Source: Planctomycetota bacterium (GTDB lineage: Bacteria > Planctomycetota > Planctomycetia > Pirellulales > Lacipirellulaceae). From it: a stretch of DNA of 64,000 bases. Both the position numbers and the translations under genes were made by a program. The DNA lies in contig JAJDEF010000030.1 in assembly GCA_029259945.1 (NCBI GenBank), positions 62,001 to 126,000 of the forward strand, given 5' to 3'. The notes beneath the pieces were generated by a model. That model worked only from the letters and a program-made list of their open reading frames with translations, was not told the origin of the DNA and made no database searches. Below, piece after piece: positions 35,467 through 44,396 of this stretch (position 1 is its first letter; every line of letters starts with the position of its first letter).

Positions 35467-36598
35467 AAAGCTGTAATAGTTCGGCATGGGAAACGGGGAT
35501 TGGGTTGAACGAGGCCGTCCACTGCTGGGCTGCGGAGTCCGCAAGTTCAGAAAGGCGATGACGTTCGACCCCACACTTGCTTAGTTTATCAGAGAGCCCT
35601 GCCTCGCTGGCGACGTTTTGTAGAAAATCGGCCAAGGATTCGGCACCACCAGTGGGGCAGTGATCGTGACTCGCGGTGGTTTCTAGTAACTCGCGGTACC
35701 AGGAGTCGCAACGTGCTCCATTAAAACGAACCACATGGGGCAGCATCAGCGCAATCGCTTCGCCGTGGGCAATCCCATAAACGGCCGTTAACGGATTGGC
35801 CAAGGCGTGGGCAGCACCGAGCATCGAGTTTTCTATCGCCAGCCCGGCTAAACAGGCCCCCAGTTGCATTTCTCCGCGGGCGCCGATGTCATCGGGATTT
35901 TGTAACACGCGAAGAAAGTTGGGTGCCAAACGTTTCCAAGCCTCGCGACTGAATTGGGAAGAGGTCTCGCTACGCTTTGTTGTCACATAAGTTTCTACCG
36001 CATGCGACAAAGCGTCGAAGCCAGAGAGAGCCGCTACCCGTGGAGGCTGGGTAAGAGTGAGTTCGGGATCAAGGATCGCCGCGCGAAAAGCGGCCCGAGG
36101 GTCGCCACAGGCCATTTTCTGGTGCGTTTTTGCGTCGGAAATGAGAGCGAAGGATTGCGATTCGCTACCCGTGCCGGCGGTGGTGGGGACGGCGATCATG
36201 GGCAACAGTGGGCCGGTTGCTTTGCCCACGCCCCAATAGTCCTGCATTTTTCCGCCGCAGGAGTAGAGAAAGTTGATTCCCTTAGCGCAATCCATCGAAC
36301 TACCGCCACCCAAACCGACGATCAGGTCGGGCCGAAATTCATTGGCGATGGCGAGCCCAGCCTCGACTTCAACGGTGGTTGGATTTTCTTTGACACCCTC
36401 GAACAATCGCGTGATGATGCCCACCGCTTCGAGAGCAGCGATGCCGCGCGCAGTGTGGCCCGCAGCAATGACTCCTGTGTCGCTAACAACAAGTACGCGC
36501 TGAGCCGACAACTCTTGAGCCTCCTTGCCAAGCTCAACAACTTTGCCAGGCCCAAAGAGGAAACGCGTGGACGATGAGTAATCAAGAATCGTCATCAT
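35450..36598 (-). CDS. Iron-containing alcohol dehydrogenase
   Basis: A 382-residue group III alcohol dehydrogenase. LIVGLGGGSSMDCAKG (about 92-107) is the NAD-binding loop. VPTTAGTGSE (about 137-146), LSGFDALSHAVETY (about 208-221, metal Asp and His) and GAAHALANPL..YGIAHGEAIALMLPH (about 271-296, two more His ligands) follow in order. Two consecutive ATGs open the frame. It could reduce the aldehyde produced by the adjacent aldehyde dehydrogenase, 50 bp upstream. The substrate is unknown. Confidence 0.88.
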   Translation of the reverse strand: MMTILDYSSSTRFLFGPGKVVELGKEAQELSAQRVLVVSDTGVIAAGHTARGIAALEAVGIITRLFEGVKENPTTVEVEAGLAIANEFRPDLIVGLGGGSSMDCAKGINFLYSCGGKMQDYWGVGKATGPLLPMIAVPTTAGTGSESQSFALISDAKTHQKMACGDPRAAFRAAILDPELTLTQPPRVAALSGFDALSHAVETYVTTKRSETSSQFSREAWKRLAPNFLRVLQNPDDIGARGEMQLGACLAGLAIENSMLGAAHALANPLTAVYGIAHGEAIALMLPHVVRFNGARCDSWYRELLETTASHDHCPTGGAESLADFLQNVASEAGLSDKLSKCGVERHRLSELADSAAQQWTASFNPIPVSHAELLQLYELAW

Positions 36599-36649
36599 AG
36601 GGCTGAATGTGGCGTTTTTTGGGGCTGATTATGAAAAGCAACAAATACT

Positions 36650-38092
36650 TTAGGGAGCAATTTGTAACGCTCGGCTGCGATAGAGGAAATCAAATAGGTT
36701 GCCTTCGTGTGGCTGTAGCCAATCGAGCTGGGGTGTTGGGATTTCACCCATATTCAAACGATCGATATCACGGCTTGCAATCAGATCGCGTCGGAAATTT
36801 TCATCGGCGGTGATGGCGGTTGTGACCAACGTAGGACCAATTGCCGACAGCATTTTTTCTTGCGGACATTCGACCACACTGACGGCGGGGAACATGTATT
36901 CTCGATTGGCGGCAGGAGCCGTTGGGCTCCCACAATGCAGTACTACGGGACGCAGGTAGGCAACCGGAGGATTTTCGACTAGTCGCTCGCCGTAATTTGC
37001 GGTTATGTGGGTTGTTTGCGGATCTTCGATATCTCGTTCCAGTGCATCCCAGATACTGGCGGCTGCGCCTTCCGTAGTAAAGGCAGCCAGTCCGGCGCGG
37101 GGATCGTCGGGGGGAAACACATCGATGGGCCCAAGTTTTGCGGCCAGCGCTTGGGCGATTTCTTTCGTGTGGCGCGAAGCATAGATACTGCCGCAATTAA
37201 TACAACTTCGACCGCCGTTACGATAGACGCTGTCGACCATCAGACCGACGTACCGCTGCCAATCGTCGACACAATCGTCCCCTAGCAAAATCTTACTGAA
37301 ACCGGGGCCATGCACTTGGACTTTTGGATTGCCGGCATATTGTTCGACCGTCTGCGATCCGCCAAAGATCATGCTACGTCGACAGCTTACTAGAATCGCA
37401 CCGCCGATATCCGCTCCCGCCCCTGGGTAAAGGCAAAATGCTTCGACAGGAATACCTGCTTCGACCATCGCGGCAAAGATTCGATACGGGGTCCAAGGCT
37501 CGCTACTGCCTGGCTTAAGCACCAAGCCCATCTGCAGTGCGATTACGGGCAACCAAAGTGTGTGGACACCGGGCGAATTATTAGGGAGCACCGCTCCGAG
37601 TGCATCGCATTGGGCTTGGTAACTGACGGTCACGCCACGGCCTTCTTCGCCGTAGCCACGAGCCAACGTGTCAAGATTCAGTCCGCGAGTGAGACAATCA
37701 AGTATTTGCCCCATATTTTTCAGAACAAACGCGTTCTTCGTCATATTGGCTTGGCACATCGAGAGGGGCATACCCGTGGTTGCCGATTGCTGTCCGATGA
37801 AATCGGTGGGCGACTGCTGCGAATCGCCCACCGAAAGAGTGCCATTTTCGAAAAGTTCGCCGGCAGCTTTGCATTTCTCGATCAACTCGGCTGGCGGCAT
37901 TGCCAGTAGCGCTTGTCGTGCTCGTTTGGCCTTATGAGCATCGCGTCGAATAATACCTGCACCAACCACATGGACACGGGCGACTAGTTCACCGGTTTCG
38001 AAGTGGACAATTTCGTCGACGTCGAGTGATCGATAGGGCTCGCCCCAGCGGATGGCAGGTAATTCGATCATGCAAGTTGCCGAGGAAGACAA
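36650..38092 (-). CDS. Aldehyde dehydrogenase-superfamily protein (possible acyl reductase)
   Basis: A 480-residue member of the ALDH superfamily. LVLKPGSSEPWTPYRI (about 190-205) fits the NAD-binding loop and MIFGGSQTVEQYAGNP (about 240-255) the cofactor strand. NGGRSCINCGSIYASR (about 294-309) holds the catalytic Cys in place of the usual NAGQxC. It lacks an obvious ExxGKxP-type general-base motif at the expected place, which fits acyl-reducing members better than oxidising ones. Gene order, after an acyl-activating enzyme and before an alcohol dehydrogenase, suggests acyl-to-aldehyde reduction as done by LuxC. This is an inference. Confidence 0.75.
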   Translation of the reverse strand: MSSSATCMIELPAIRWGEPYRSLDVDEIVHFETGELVARVHVVGAGIIRRDAHKAKRARQALLAMPPAELIEKCKAAGELFENGTLSVGDSQQSPTDFIGQQSATTGMPLSMCQANMTKNAFVLKNMGQILDCLTRGLNLDTLARGYGEEGRGVTVSYQAQCDALGAVLPNNSPGVHTLWLPVIALQMGLVLKPGSSEPWTPYRIFAAMVEAGIPVEAFCLYPGAGADIGGAILVSCRRSMIFGGSQTVEQYAGNPKVQVHGPGFSKILLGDDCVDDWQRYVGLMVDSVYRNGGRSCINCGSIYASRHTKEIAQALAAKLGPIDVFPPDDPRAGLAAFTTEGAAASIWDALERDIEDPQTTHITANYGERLVENPPVAYLRPVVLHCGSPTAPAANREYMFPAVSVVECPQEKMLSAIGPTLVTTAITADENFRRDLIASRDIDRLNMGEIPTPQLDWLQPHEGNLFDFLYRSRALQIAP

Positions 38093-38099
38093 AAATTAG

Positions 38100-38237
38100 C
38101 CACGGATGGACACAGATAAACACGGATGGTTGGAGACGTATCTAGAACGGTACTGTTGGAACCCTATTTGAACATTTATTGCTTTTCCCTGTGATTTCGT
38201 TTTCTGAATATCTGCGTTCATCCGTGTTCATCTGTGG
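38100..38237. repeat. Inverted repeat between acyl-activating enzyme and ALDH genes
   Basis: Arm 1 (38100-38127, starting CCACGGATGGACACAGAT) and arm 2 (38210-38237) are reverse complements at about 22 of 28 positions. All differences are A/G transitions. They fill most of the 161-base gap between two genes of the same operon. Elements of the CCACAGATGAACACGGATG type are common in environmental bacterial genomes. As transcribed they would form a long hairpin inside the mRNA. Confidence 0.75.
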
Positions 38238-38253
38238 TTTCTTTAACGGCCTC

Positions 38254-39378
38254 TTAATAAACGCCAACCGTTGTAGCGGAAGCTAGGCGGTGGAAGGGTC
38301 GCACTTCACTGATGCCGTCCCAGGGGTATTTTTCGTAGGGTTGTTCGCGTTCGCCTTCGTCGCGTTCGAGAAAACCGGGGACGAAGAATTCTTTGGTCAG
38401 GGTGGTTAATTTTGCTCGACCAGTTTGGCCATATCCAACGACGCGATCCGTATCGTCAAAATCGACCACTTCGATCACGGCGCGAGGCTGTGGGGCATAG
38501 TAAGTAATTTTGTAGTTATTCGCAGCATGACAAGGCCCCGAAGCAGCCAACCCCATCAAGGTGTTGCCATAGGTCGGCGTCATGTAGATACCACTCTCTT
38601 CAGGCGGCCCGCCAAAAAGTTCCTCGACACAAAATCTAGTCCACTGCGGAGTGAACTCCGTACCGCCCGAGAAAATTCCAGTGACACCTTGTTCAGCAAG
38701 GCTGGTGCCACGTTCCTCCAGCGCAAGGCAAAGCGATTCGATCAGTTTGGGAGTACCAAACATACACCGGATGTCGTGCCCCGCGCTAAGAATGGTAATC
38801 GCCTGATCGATGCAATGTTTTTTGTATTCTTCGAGATGCTCCATCCAACCTTTCTGAATGAGCTTGACCACCCAGCGTGGGTCGAGGTCGATGCAAAAAG
38901 AAATCCCCCCACGATGTTGGGCCAGATGCTCGACCGCCAATCGCAAACGACGTGGCCCCGAAGGGCCTAACATGAGCCAATTGGCACCGCGCGGAAAGTA
39001 CTTGTCAGGCAACGTTTCGCTGAAAAGCGAATAGTCGGTACGAAAATCGTCGAGGGCGATCCGGCTTTTAGGAATTCCGGTGGTACCGCCCGTTTCAAAA
39101 ACATAGACAGGCTTGTCGGCGAGACCTTTGGGAACCCAACGGCGAACAGGGCCCCCTCGCAACCATTCATCCTCGAAGGGGTCAAATTTTTTGAGGTCGT
39201 CGAACGACCGAATCTCTTGGAGTGGATCGAACTTCATCTCCGACTTTTTTTCGAGCCAGAAGGGGCAGCCTGTGGATTCGTGAAAATGCCAAGCCACCAT
39301 CTCGACGGCATGTGCGTCGAGTAACGCACGCGCTGCGGCGATCTCTTTCTCCGAAGCGATTTGAGCCGTGTCGTTCAC
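38254..39378 (-). CDS. LuxE/phenylacetate-CoA ligase-like adenylate-forming enzyme
   Basis: A 374-residue protein of the acyl-activating superfamily, shorter than full AMP ligases and similar in size to LuxE acyl-protein synthetases. YVFETGGTTGIPKSR (92-106) is the phosphate-binding loop. IFSGGTEFTPQWTRF (about 234-248) and MTPTYGNTLMG (about 266-276, A5-type motif) follow, and a VVGYGQTGRAKLTTLTKEF segment resembles the A7-A8 region. A LuxE-like enzyme activates a carboxylic acid as acyl-AMP and passes it to a thiol. It opens the six-gene reverse run. The natural acid and thiol acceptor are unknown. Confidence 0.75.
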   Translation of the reverse strand: MNDTAQIASEKEIAAARALLDAHAVEMVAWHFHESTGCPFWLEKKSEMKFDPLQEIRSFDDLKKFDPFEDEWLRGGPVRRWVPKGLADKPVYVFETGGTTGIPKSRIALDDFRTDYSLFSETLPDKYFPRGANWLMLGPSGPRRLRLAVEHLAQHRGGISFCIDLDPRWVVKLIQKGWMEHLEEYKKHCIDQAITILSAGHDIRCMFGTPKLIESLCLALEERGTSLAEQGVTGIFSGGTEFTPQWTRFCVEELFGGPPEESGIYMTPTYGNTLMGLAASGPCHAANNYKITYYAPQPRAVIEVVDFDDTDRVVGYGQTGRAKLTTLTKEFFVPGFLERDEGEREQPYEKYPWDGISEVRPFHRLASATTVGVY

Positions 39379-39454
39379 GATTTTTCTACACCCATTGTCG
39401 GCAATAGGCGTACGCCTACTAGGTAACTAGTGACAGGGTATCAAACGCGACAAG

Positions 39455-39910
39455 CTAGGAATTCGTTGAGGGGGTGCTGCCAAGCTGGGCGAGCACCTGA
39501 ATCACACCGTTAAGATGTGCTAGCCGAGGGCCGAACCGATCGACAAATTCGTTTAACATGAATTCGCCACCCTCCATGTCGTCGGCGGTTTCGGCAATTT
39601 CGTCCGTCAGCCGCTCTAGGTACTCAATCTGCACTTGGCTCAACGATTCGGCGGCCTGACGACAAGAGTTGGCAAGACGCGGATTCGCATTGCGCCATTG
39701 ATGAAGTTCTTGGGAGCGTTGTTTGTGGGTGGTCGCCATCACACCGACCAACTCCTCCAGTATCTCGTTCGTTCGATCCTGAGCGGCTAATACCTCGCGT
39801 AGCAGTTCAGACTGTTCTATATGCAAGTTGTTAGAAAGCTCGTTAGTGCTCCCTGCAGTTACGTCCACTTGAGAAAACATTGCAGGTGTCGGCTGATGGC
39901 TTTGGGACAT
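39455..39910 (-). CDS. Helical protein of unknown function
   Basis: A 151-residue protein (ATG 39910; the frame extends 10 codons more). A disordered Ser/Thr/Gln-rich start is followed by helices: EQSELLREVLAAQDRTNEILEEL (about 33-55, split), then SCRQAAESLSQVQIEYLERL and a Leu-rich end before TPSTNS. The pattern suggests a coiled coil. No family is recognised, and it is transcribed just upstream of the acyl-activating gene (76 bp gap), perhaps in the same direction by chance. Confidence 0.6.
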   Translation of the reverse strand: MSQSHQPTPAMFSQVDVTAGSTNELSNNLHIEQSELLREVLAAQDRTNEILEELVGVMATTHKQRSQELHQWRNANPRLANSCRQAAESLSQVQIEYLERLTDEIAETADDMEGGEFMLNEFVDRFGPRLAHLNGVIQVLAQLGSTPSTNS

Positions 39911-40308
39911 CGAACGATCGTTCCTTTCTCTATGGGTCAAAGTCCGAACGCAGAAAAATTCTGTCGCTGAACTAGGTAGGTTTATCTACAATCAGTTTCA
40001 TCAACATCTTGGAATGCCAGCCCATCGCATTCTCTCGGCGCTGGCTGGTTACTCGAAGCCTTGCTAGCACGCGGATAATGCAAAGCACGCTAGCTAGTAG
40101 AGCTAGTAGAGCGAGGGCTGCCTCTCCTATCCCCATTCTAATAAAACTTGGACAAATTCATAGCATTGGGCCGGAGCTTTCATTACAGATCTCTGAGCTA
40201 AAGTTAGCACCGGATTGCGCTCGATTGAGGGGGTACAGGCCCATGATTTTGCACTGAGCGACCAACCCCCACCCGGCCTACTTTTCTGGATCGATAGAGA
40301 TACCCCTG
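39911..40308. other. Divergent intergenic region
   Basis: These 398 bases hold an imperfect 9-mer tandem repeat (GAGCTAGTA-like, 40088-40112) and AT-rich stretches, but no supported gene or clear promoter pair. It separates the reverse helical-protein gene from the forward pair encoding an unknown protein and an SNF2 helicase. Confidence 0.45.
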
Positions 40309-40884
40309 ATGGGCATAAATGAAGCTAACCCCTTGCCAGCCTTCGGCTTCCTAACGGTACTGGAGGATACGCAGCATGGTTTTTTCGGCGGCTATCTGCT
40401 GCTTTCCGAGCTGGGGCGACCCCTGGAATTCCACTGTAGTACGCCCGTGCTACCCAATGATGCTCAGCAGATTCTCTATGGTGCTAGCTTGCGACCTTAC
40501 GTATTAGGCGAGCTAATCGGACAGACGTTGATCGAGAAAGCCAAGCTATCAGCGCAAATTGTGCTCACCGATCAGCAAGAAATGCTAAGCCTCACACTGC
40601 TGAGAGAAGAGCCCATCGCTTGCCTTGCCGAAGTTGACTCCAGGTCAACGAATCGAGCAGACAGCTTATTAGTGCCCGAGTTTGTGGTTGGCATTTATCG
40701 CCTGCATGGCACCGCGGCCTGTGATTGGCTGCCTGAGCAACTGCACACAGCGATTGCTCCGTTGGCTGCACACATCGATCTTGCAGAACCATTTGATCGC
40801 ATTCGCGAAGCAATTCGAGAAGCACAACGCATCACCGAAGCCCCAAGCGATCAGGACGATCATGAATCTTCCGCAGCCGCCTGA
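40309..40884 (+). CDS. Unknown protein paired with SNF2 helicase
   Basis: A 191-residue soluble protein with alternating strands and helices: AFGFLTVLEDTQHGFFGGYLL, PLEFHCSTPVLPNDAQQILYG and LRPYVLGELIGQTLIEKA. No motif is recognised. Its 3' end overlaps the SNF2-helicase start (40862) by 23 bases, so translation may be coupled and the two proteins may work together. It could be a helicase partner of a lineage-restricted family. Confidence 0.65.
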   Translation: MGINEANPLPAFGFLTVLEDTQHGFFGGYLLLSELGRPLEFHCSTPVLPNDAQQILYGASLRPYVLGELIGQTLIEKAKLSAQIVLTDQQEMLSLTLLREEPIACLAEVDSRSTNRADSLLVPEFVVGIYRLHGTAACDWLPEQLHTAIAPLAAHIDLAEPFDRIREAIREAQRITEAPSDQDDHESSAAA

Positions 40885-42661
40885 ACCGTGGCCGAGTTCC
40901 CATCGCCGTCCGAGGGTTCATTCTTCCAGCACTGAAGAACTTGGTATCGCTCCCTTGGCGCCCTTGCCTTTTGCTTGGCAAATTGACCAACCGTATGCGG
41001 TTGCTGTACCGCTGCAATCCTTAGAGATACAGACCGTAGGCTGTCTGTTTCCTGAGGGGGCCGCTACGCTTCGTGGAGACGAACTCTCGACTAGTGCTCT
41101 CTCCATGACTACTCAAGCGAAGACCGACAATCCACCAAGCAATCCCCCTTCGCAACAAGCCGCCCAGAGAAGTCCCCTCGCCGATTTTAAAATCAAGACT
41201 TGCACGCGGGTTCGGCCACCACGCGACGTGGTGAAACTCGAAGATCGGCTGTTTTATTTATTGCAGCCACCTTTAGAAAATATCTTTTTTTCCGAATCAC
41301 TATCATTTCCCTTTCGCCCTTTTCCGTATCAGTACGATGGGGTCGCTTTTCTCTACCCGCGACACGAAGCGGTGTTGGCCGATGAGATGGGGTTGGGCAA
41401 GACCATGCAAGCGATCGTTGCCATGCGATTGCTGGCCCATCAAGGGCATCTGCGTCGGGCATTGATAGTCTGCCCGAAACCCTTAATCACGAATTGGCAG
41501 CGCGAGATCTCGATGTGGGCGCCTGAGTTACCCGTCACGGTCATCGAAGGCAAGCAATCGCGTCGTGAGTGGTTGTGGCAAAATGCCATGACGGGGGTTT
41601 TACTTGCCAATTACGAGTCGCTTGTCCGCGATCAGCAGTATGCGGTCACCGATCAAGAGCCTTATGACCTGATGATTACGGACGAATCGCAGAGGATCAA
41701 GAATCGCTTGAGCACGACGAACCAAGTAGTTTGCTCGATCCCCCGACGCCGTAGCTGGGCACTGACCGGGACGCCCATCGAAAATAGTGTGGACGATCTC
41801 GTGGGCATCTTCCAGTTCGTCTCGCCAGGATGCCTCAGACCGCAGATGAAAACCGCGTCGATACGCAGGGCGGTCGAAGACTATGTCATTCGCAGAACGA
41901 AAGACCTCGTACTAACCGACCTCCCCCCCAAATTATTTCGCGATGCCGACGTAATCCTCACCCCCGAACAACAGCTAGCCTACGATTTAGCAGAGACAGA
42001 AGGTGTGGTTCGACTAACTGCGTTGCAAAAAGAGCTGACCATTCAGCATGTATTTGAATTAGTATTACGGCTAAAGCAAATCTGCAATTTCGATCCCGTC
42101 ACTGGCGCCAGCGCAAAATTTGATCGACTGGAAGCTGATCTAGAAGAGTGTGCGGCAAGTGGGCGTAAGGCGATCGTTTTTAGCCAATGGGTCGGCACCA
42201 TCGAGAAATTGACCAGTCGACTCGAACGGTTCCATCCTCTGGAGTATCACGGAAAGATCCCGTCGAAACATCGCGATGGGGTAATCGAAAGTTTCCGAAA
42301 TAATCCAGATCATCACGTTCTGCTGATGAGTTACGGGGCTGGCAGCGTCGGGCTGAATCTGCAATTCGCGGGATACGTCTTTCTATTTGACCGCTGGTGG
42401 AACCCCGCTGTCGAAGATCAAGCGATCAACCGGGCCCACCGCATTGGCTCAGCCGGGCCTGTCACGGTAACTCGATTTCTTGCTTCGGGGACGATTGAAG
42501 ACCGTATTAACTCGGTCCTGGAAGAAAAACGCGAGCTATTCAACTCGGTATTCGATCCCGAGACAGCCCCTAAAAAGTTAGGCTTGTCGCGAGAAGAAAT
42601 TTTTGGGCTATTCAAGCTGCAATTTCCAGACGACAACGAAGCTGCCGATGCTGCTGCTTAA
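40862..42661 (+). CDS. SNF2-family DEAD/DEAH-box helicase (DESQ variant)
   Basis: A 599-residue SWI2/SNF2-type ATPase. The N-terminal 150 residues are unusual and Pro-rich. Helicase motifs follow: Walker A ADEMGLGKTMQ (about 170-180), motif Ia, motif II as DESQ (274-277) in place of DEAH/DEAQ, SWALTGTPIEN (motif III), IVFSQWV, MSYGAGSVGLNLQFA (motif V) and RWWNPAVEDQAINRAHRIG (motif VI). It probably translocates on double-stranded DNA or remodels protein-DNA complexes. I chose ATG 40862, which overlaps the upstream gene; a start further downstream (41105) would remove 81 unconserved residues. Confidence 0.85.
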   Translation: MNLPQPPEPWPSSHRRPRVHSSSTEELGIAPLAPLPFAWQIDQPYAVAVPLQSLEIQTVGCLFPEGAATLRGDELSTSALSMTTQAKTDNPPSNPPSQQAAQRSPLADFKIKTCTRVRPPRDVVKLEDRLFYLLQPPLENIFFSESLSFPFRPFPYQYDGVAFLYPRHEAVLADEMGLGKTMQAIVAMRLLAHQGHLRRALIVCPKPLITNWQREISMWAPELPVTVIEGKQSRREWLWQNAMTGVLLANYESLVRDQQYAVTDQEPYDLMITDESQRIKNRLSTTNQVVCSIPRRRSWALTGTPIENSVDDLVGIFQFVSPGCLRPQMKTASIRRAVEDYVIRRTKDLVLTDLPPKLFRDADVILTPEQQLAYDLAETEGVVRLTALQKELTIQHVFELVLRLKQICNFDPVTGASAKFDRLEADLEECAASGRKAIVFSQWVGTIEKLTSRLERFHPLEYHGKIPSKHRDGVIESFRNNPDHHVLLMSYGAGSVGLNLQFAGYVFLFDRWWNPAVEDQAINRAHRIGSAGPVTVTRFLASGTIEDRINSVLEEKRELFNSVFDPETAPKKLGLSREEIFGLFKLQFPDDNEAADAAA

Positions 42662-42722
42662 CGAGAGTCGTCTATGCCGTATTGCGACCGTTATTCGAGC
42701 TTCGTAGATTTCACAGTTTTCT

Positions 42723-44396
42723 ATGCCTAGTTCTCTACTAAAAATTTCGCAAGGCACGGTTTACGACCCCGCCAATGGGATCGATGGCGAAGTGCGCGAC
42801 CTTTGGGTTGCAGACGGCAGGATCGTTAGCGCCCCGACGGATCTGGCAGTAAAACCGACTCGCACGATCGATGCGCGCGGTTTGGTGGTGATGCCGGGCG
42901 GCATCGATATGCATTGTCATATTGCCGGACCGAAGGCAAACACTGCGAGAAAGATGTGCCCCGAAGAAAAACGCTCGCCGGAGGTGGTTTATCGCACAGC
43001 CAAAACACGTAGTGGCACGATGGGAAGTGTGCCGAGCACCTTTGCCACCGGTTATAAGTACGCCGGCATGGGATACACCACCGCGTTTGATGCGGCGATT
43101 CCGCCGTTGATGGCCCGCCATGCCCATGAGGAATTTGCCGACACGCCCTGCCTCGACAAAGGCTTCTACGTGTTGATGGGCAACAATCACTTTGTGATGC
43201 AGTCGATCCAGCAAAACGAGCCGCAAAAGCTCAAGGCATTTATTGCCTGGTTACTTTCGGCGACAAAAGGGTTTGCTCCGAAGTTGGTGAATCCGGGCGG
43301 AGTCGAAGTTTGGAAACACCGTCAGGCAGGCAATGTCCACGGGCTGGATACTGCGGTCGATCACTTTGGCGTGACGCCCCGACAAATCATCAGCCAAGTC
43401 GCCCAGGCCGCCGCAGAACTTGTTTTGCCTCACCCAGTACATATCCATTGCAACAATCTGGGCATGCCGGGCAACTGGGAAACCACGCTAGCGACGATGC
43501 AAGCTTTAGAAGGTCGCCGTGGGCATCTCACGCATATTCAGTTTCATAGCTACGGCGGCGGCGAAGGTGACGAGAACTCGATGAACAGCAAGGTGGTGCC
43601 GTTGGCCGAGTATGTCAATTCGCACCCCAACGTGACCATCGACGTCGGACAAGTGCTGTTTGGCGAAACGATTGCCATGACCGGCGACAGCCCGTTGGCC
43701 TATTTCTTGTCGAACATCTATGGCGGCAAGTGGTTTAGCAGCGATATCGAAATGGAAGCCGGTTGTGGCGTGACCCCGATTAAGTACAAGAACAAGTCGC
43801 TGGTGCATGCTCTGCAGTGGGCCATCGGCTTGGAATGGTACCTACTGGTGAACGACCCGTGGCAAGTGGTGATGAGCACCGACCACCCCAACGGCGGGTC
43901 GTTTTTGGCCTACCCGCAAATCATTCGATTGTTGATGGACCGTACTTATCGCAAAGATGTATTGAAAACATGCCACCCGCTGGTCGGCGAGCGGTCGACA
44001 CTGGCCGATTTAGATCGTGAATATACCCTCTCCGAAATTGCGATCATCACCCGCGCAGGCCCAGCCCGTATCTTGGGGCTAAAAAACAAAGGGCACCTAG
44101 CCGTCGGAGCCGATGCCGATATTACGGTCTACACGCCGCACGAGAATAAAGAGGTCATGTTCGAATTGCCAAGGCTAGTGATCAAGTCGGGAGAGGTGAT
44201 TGTCGAGCAAGGCGAACTGCGCGAATCGCGTATCGGTCGAACTCTGCATGTCATGCCCGAATACGATGTCGAGGTCGAACCGCACATTCAAAATTGGTTT
44301 GAAAAATACTATTCCATCCAGTGGCGCAATTACCCGGTGGAGGCTCGCTATATGTATGCGCCCGAAGTGGTTGGCTGTGGTTCCGGCGATCTGTAA
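42723..44396 (+). CDS. fhcA: Formylmethanofuran dehydrogenase/formyltransferase-hydrolase subunit A
   Basis: A 557-residue amidohydrolase-family protein matching FmdA/FhcA. PGGIDMHCHIAGPK (about 58-71) supplies the first metal-binding His pair, and HIHCNNLGMPGNW and THIQFHSYGGGEGDENS follow with further ligands. The C-terminal GHLAVGADADITVYTPHENK is the amidohydrolase hallmark. In methylotrophs this is the hydrolytic subunit of a complex that releases formate from formyl-methanofuran; planctomycetes carry the H4MPT-linked C1 genes. No fhcB, fhcC, fhcD, mch or mtdB lies in the window, so the subunit is encoded apart from its partners. Confidence 0.92.
   Translation: MPSSLLKISQGTVYDPANGIDGEVRDLWVADGRIVSAPTDLAVKPTRTIDARGLVVMPGGIDMHCHIAGPKANTARKMCPEEKRSPEVVYRTAKTRSGTMGSVPSTFATGYKYAGMGYTTAFDAAIPPLMARHAHEEFADTPCLDKGFYVLMGNNHFVMQSIQQNEPQKLKAFIAWLLSATKGFAPKLVNPGGVEVWKHRQAGNVHGLDTAVDHFGVTPRQIISQVAQAAAELVLPHPVHIHCNNLGMPGNWETTLATMQALEGRRGHLTHIQFHSYGGGEGDENSMNSKVVPLAEYVNSHPNVTIDVGQVLFGETIAMTGDSPLAYFLSNIYGGKWFSSDIEMEAGCGVTPIKYKNKSLVHALQWAIGLEWYLLVNDPWQVVMSTDHPNGGSFLAYPQIIRLLMDRTYRKDVLKTCHPLVGERSTLADLDREYTLSEIAIITRAGPARILGLKNKGHLAVGADADITVYTPHENKEVMFELPRLVIKSGEVIVEQGELRESRIGRTLHVMPEYDVEVEPHIQNWFEKYYSIQWRNYPVEARYMYAPEVVGCGSGDL

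Noticed and set aside
35954-36577. 207-codon forward frame
   Set aside because: Antisense to the Fe-alcohol dehydrogenase, which carries all metal-binding motifs.
40088-40112. Short tandem 9-mer repeat (AGCTAGTAG-like)
   Set aside because: Two imperfect copies only, likely chance; no gene or binding motif linked to it.
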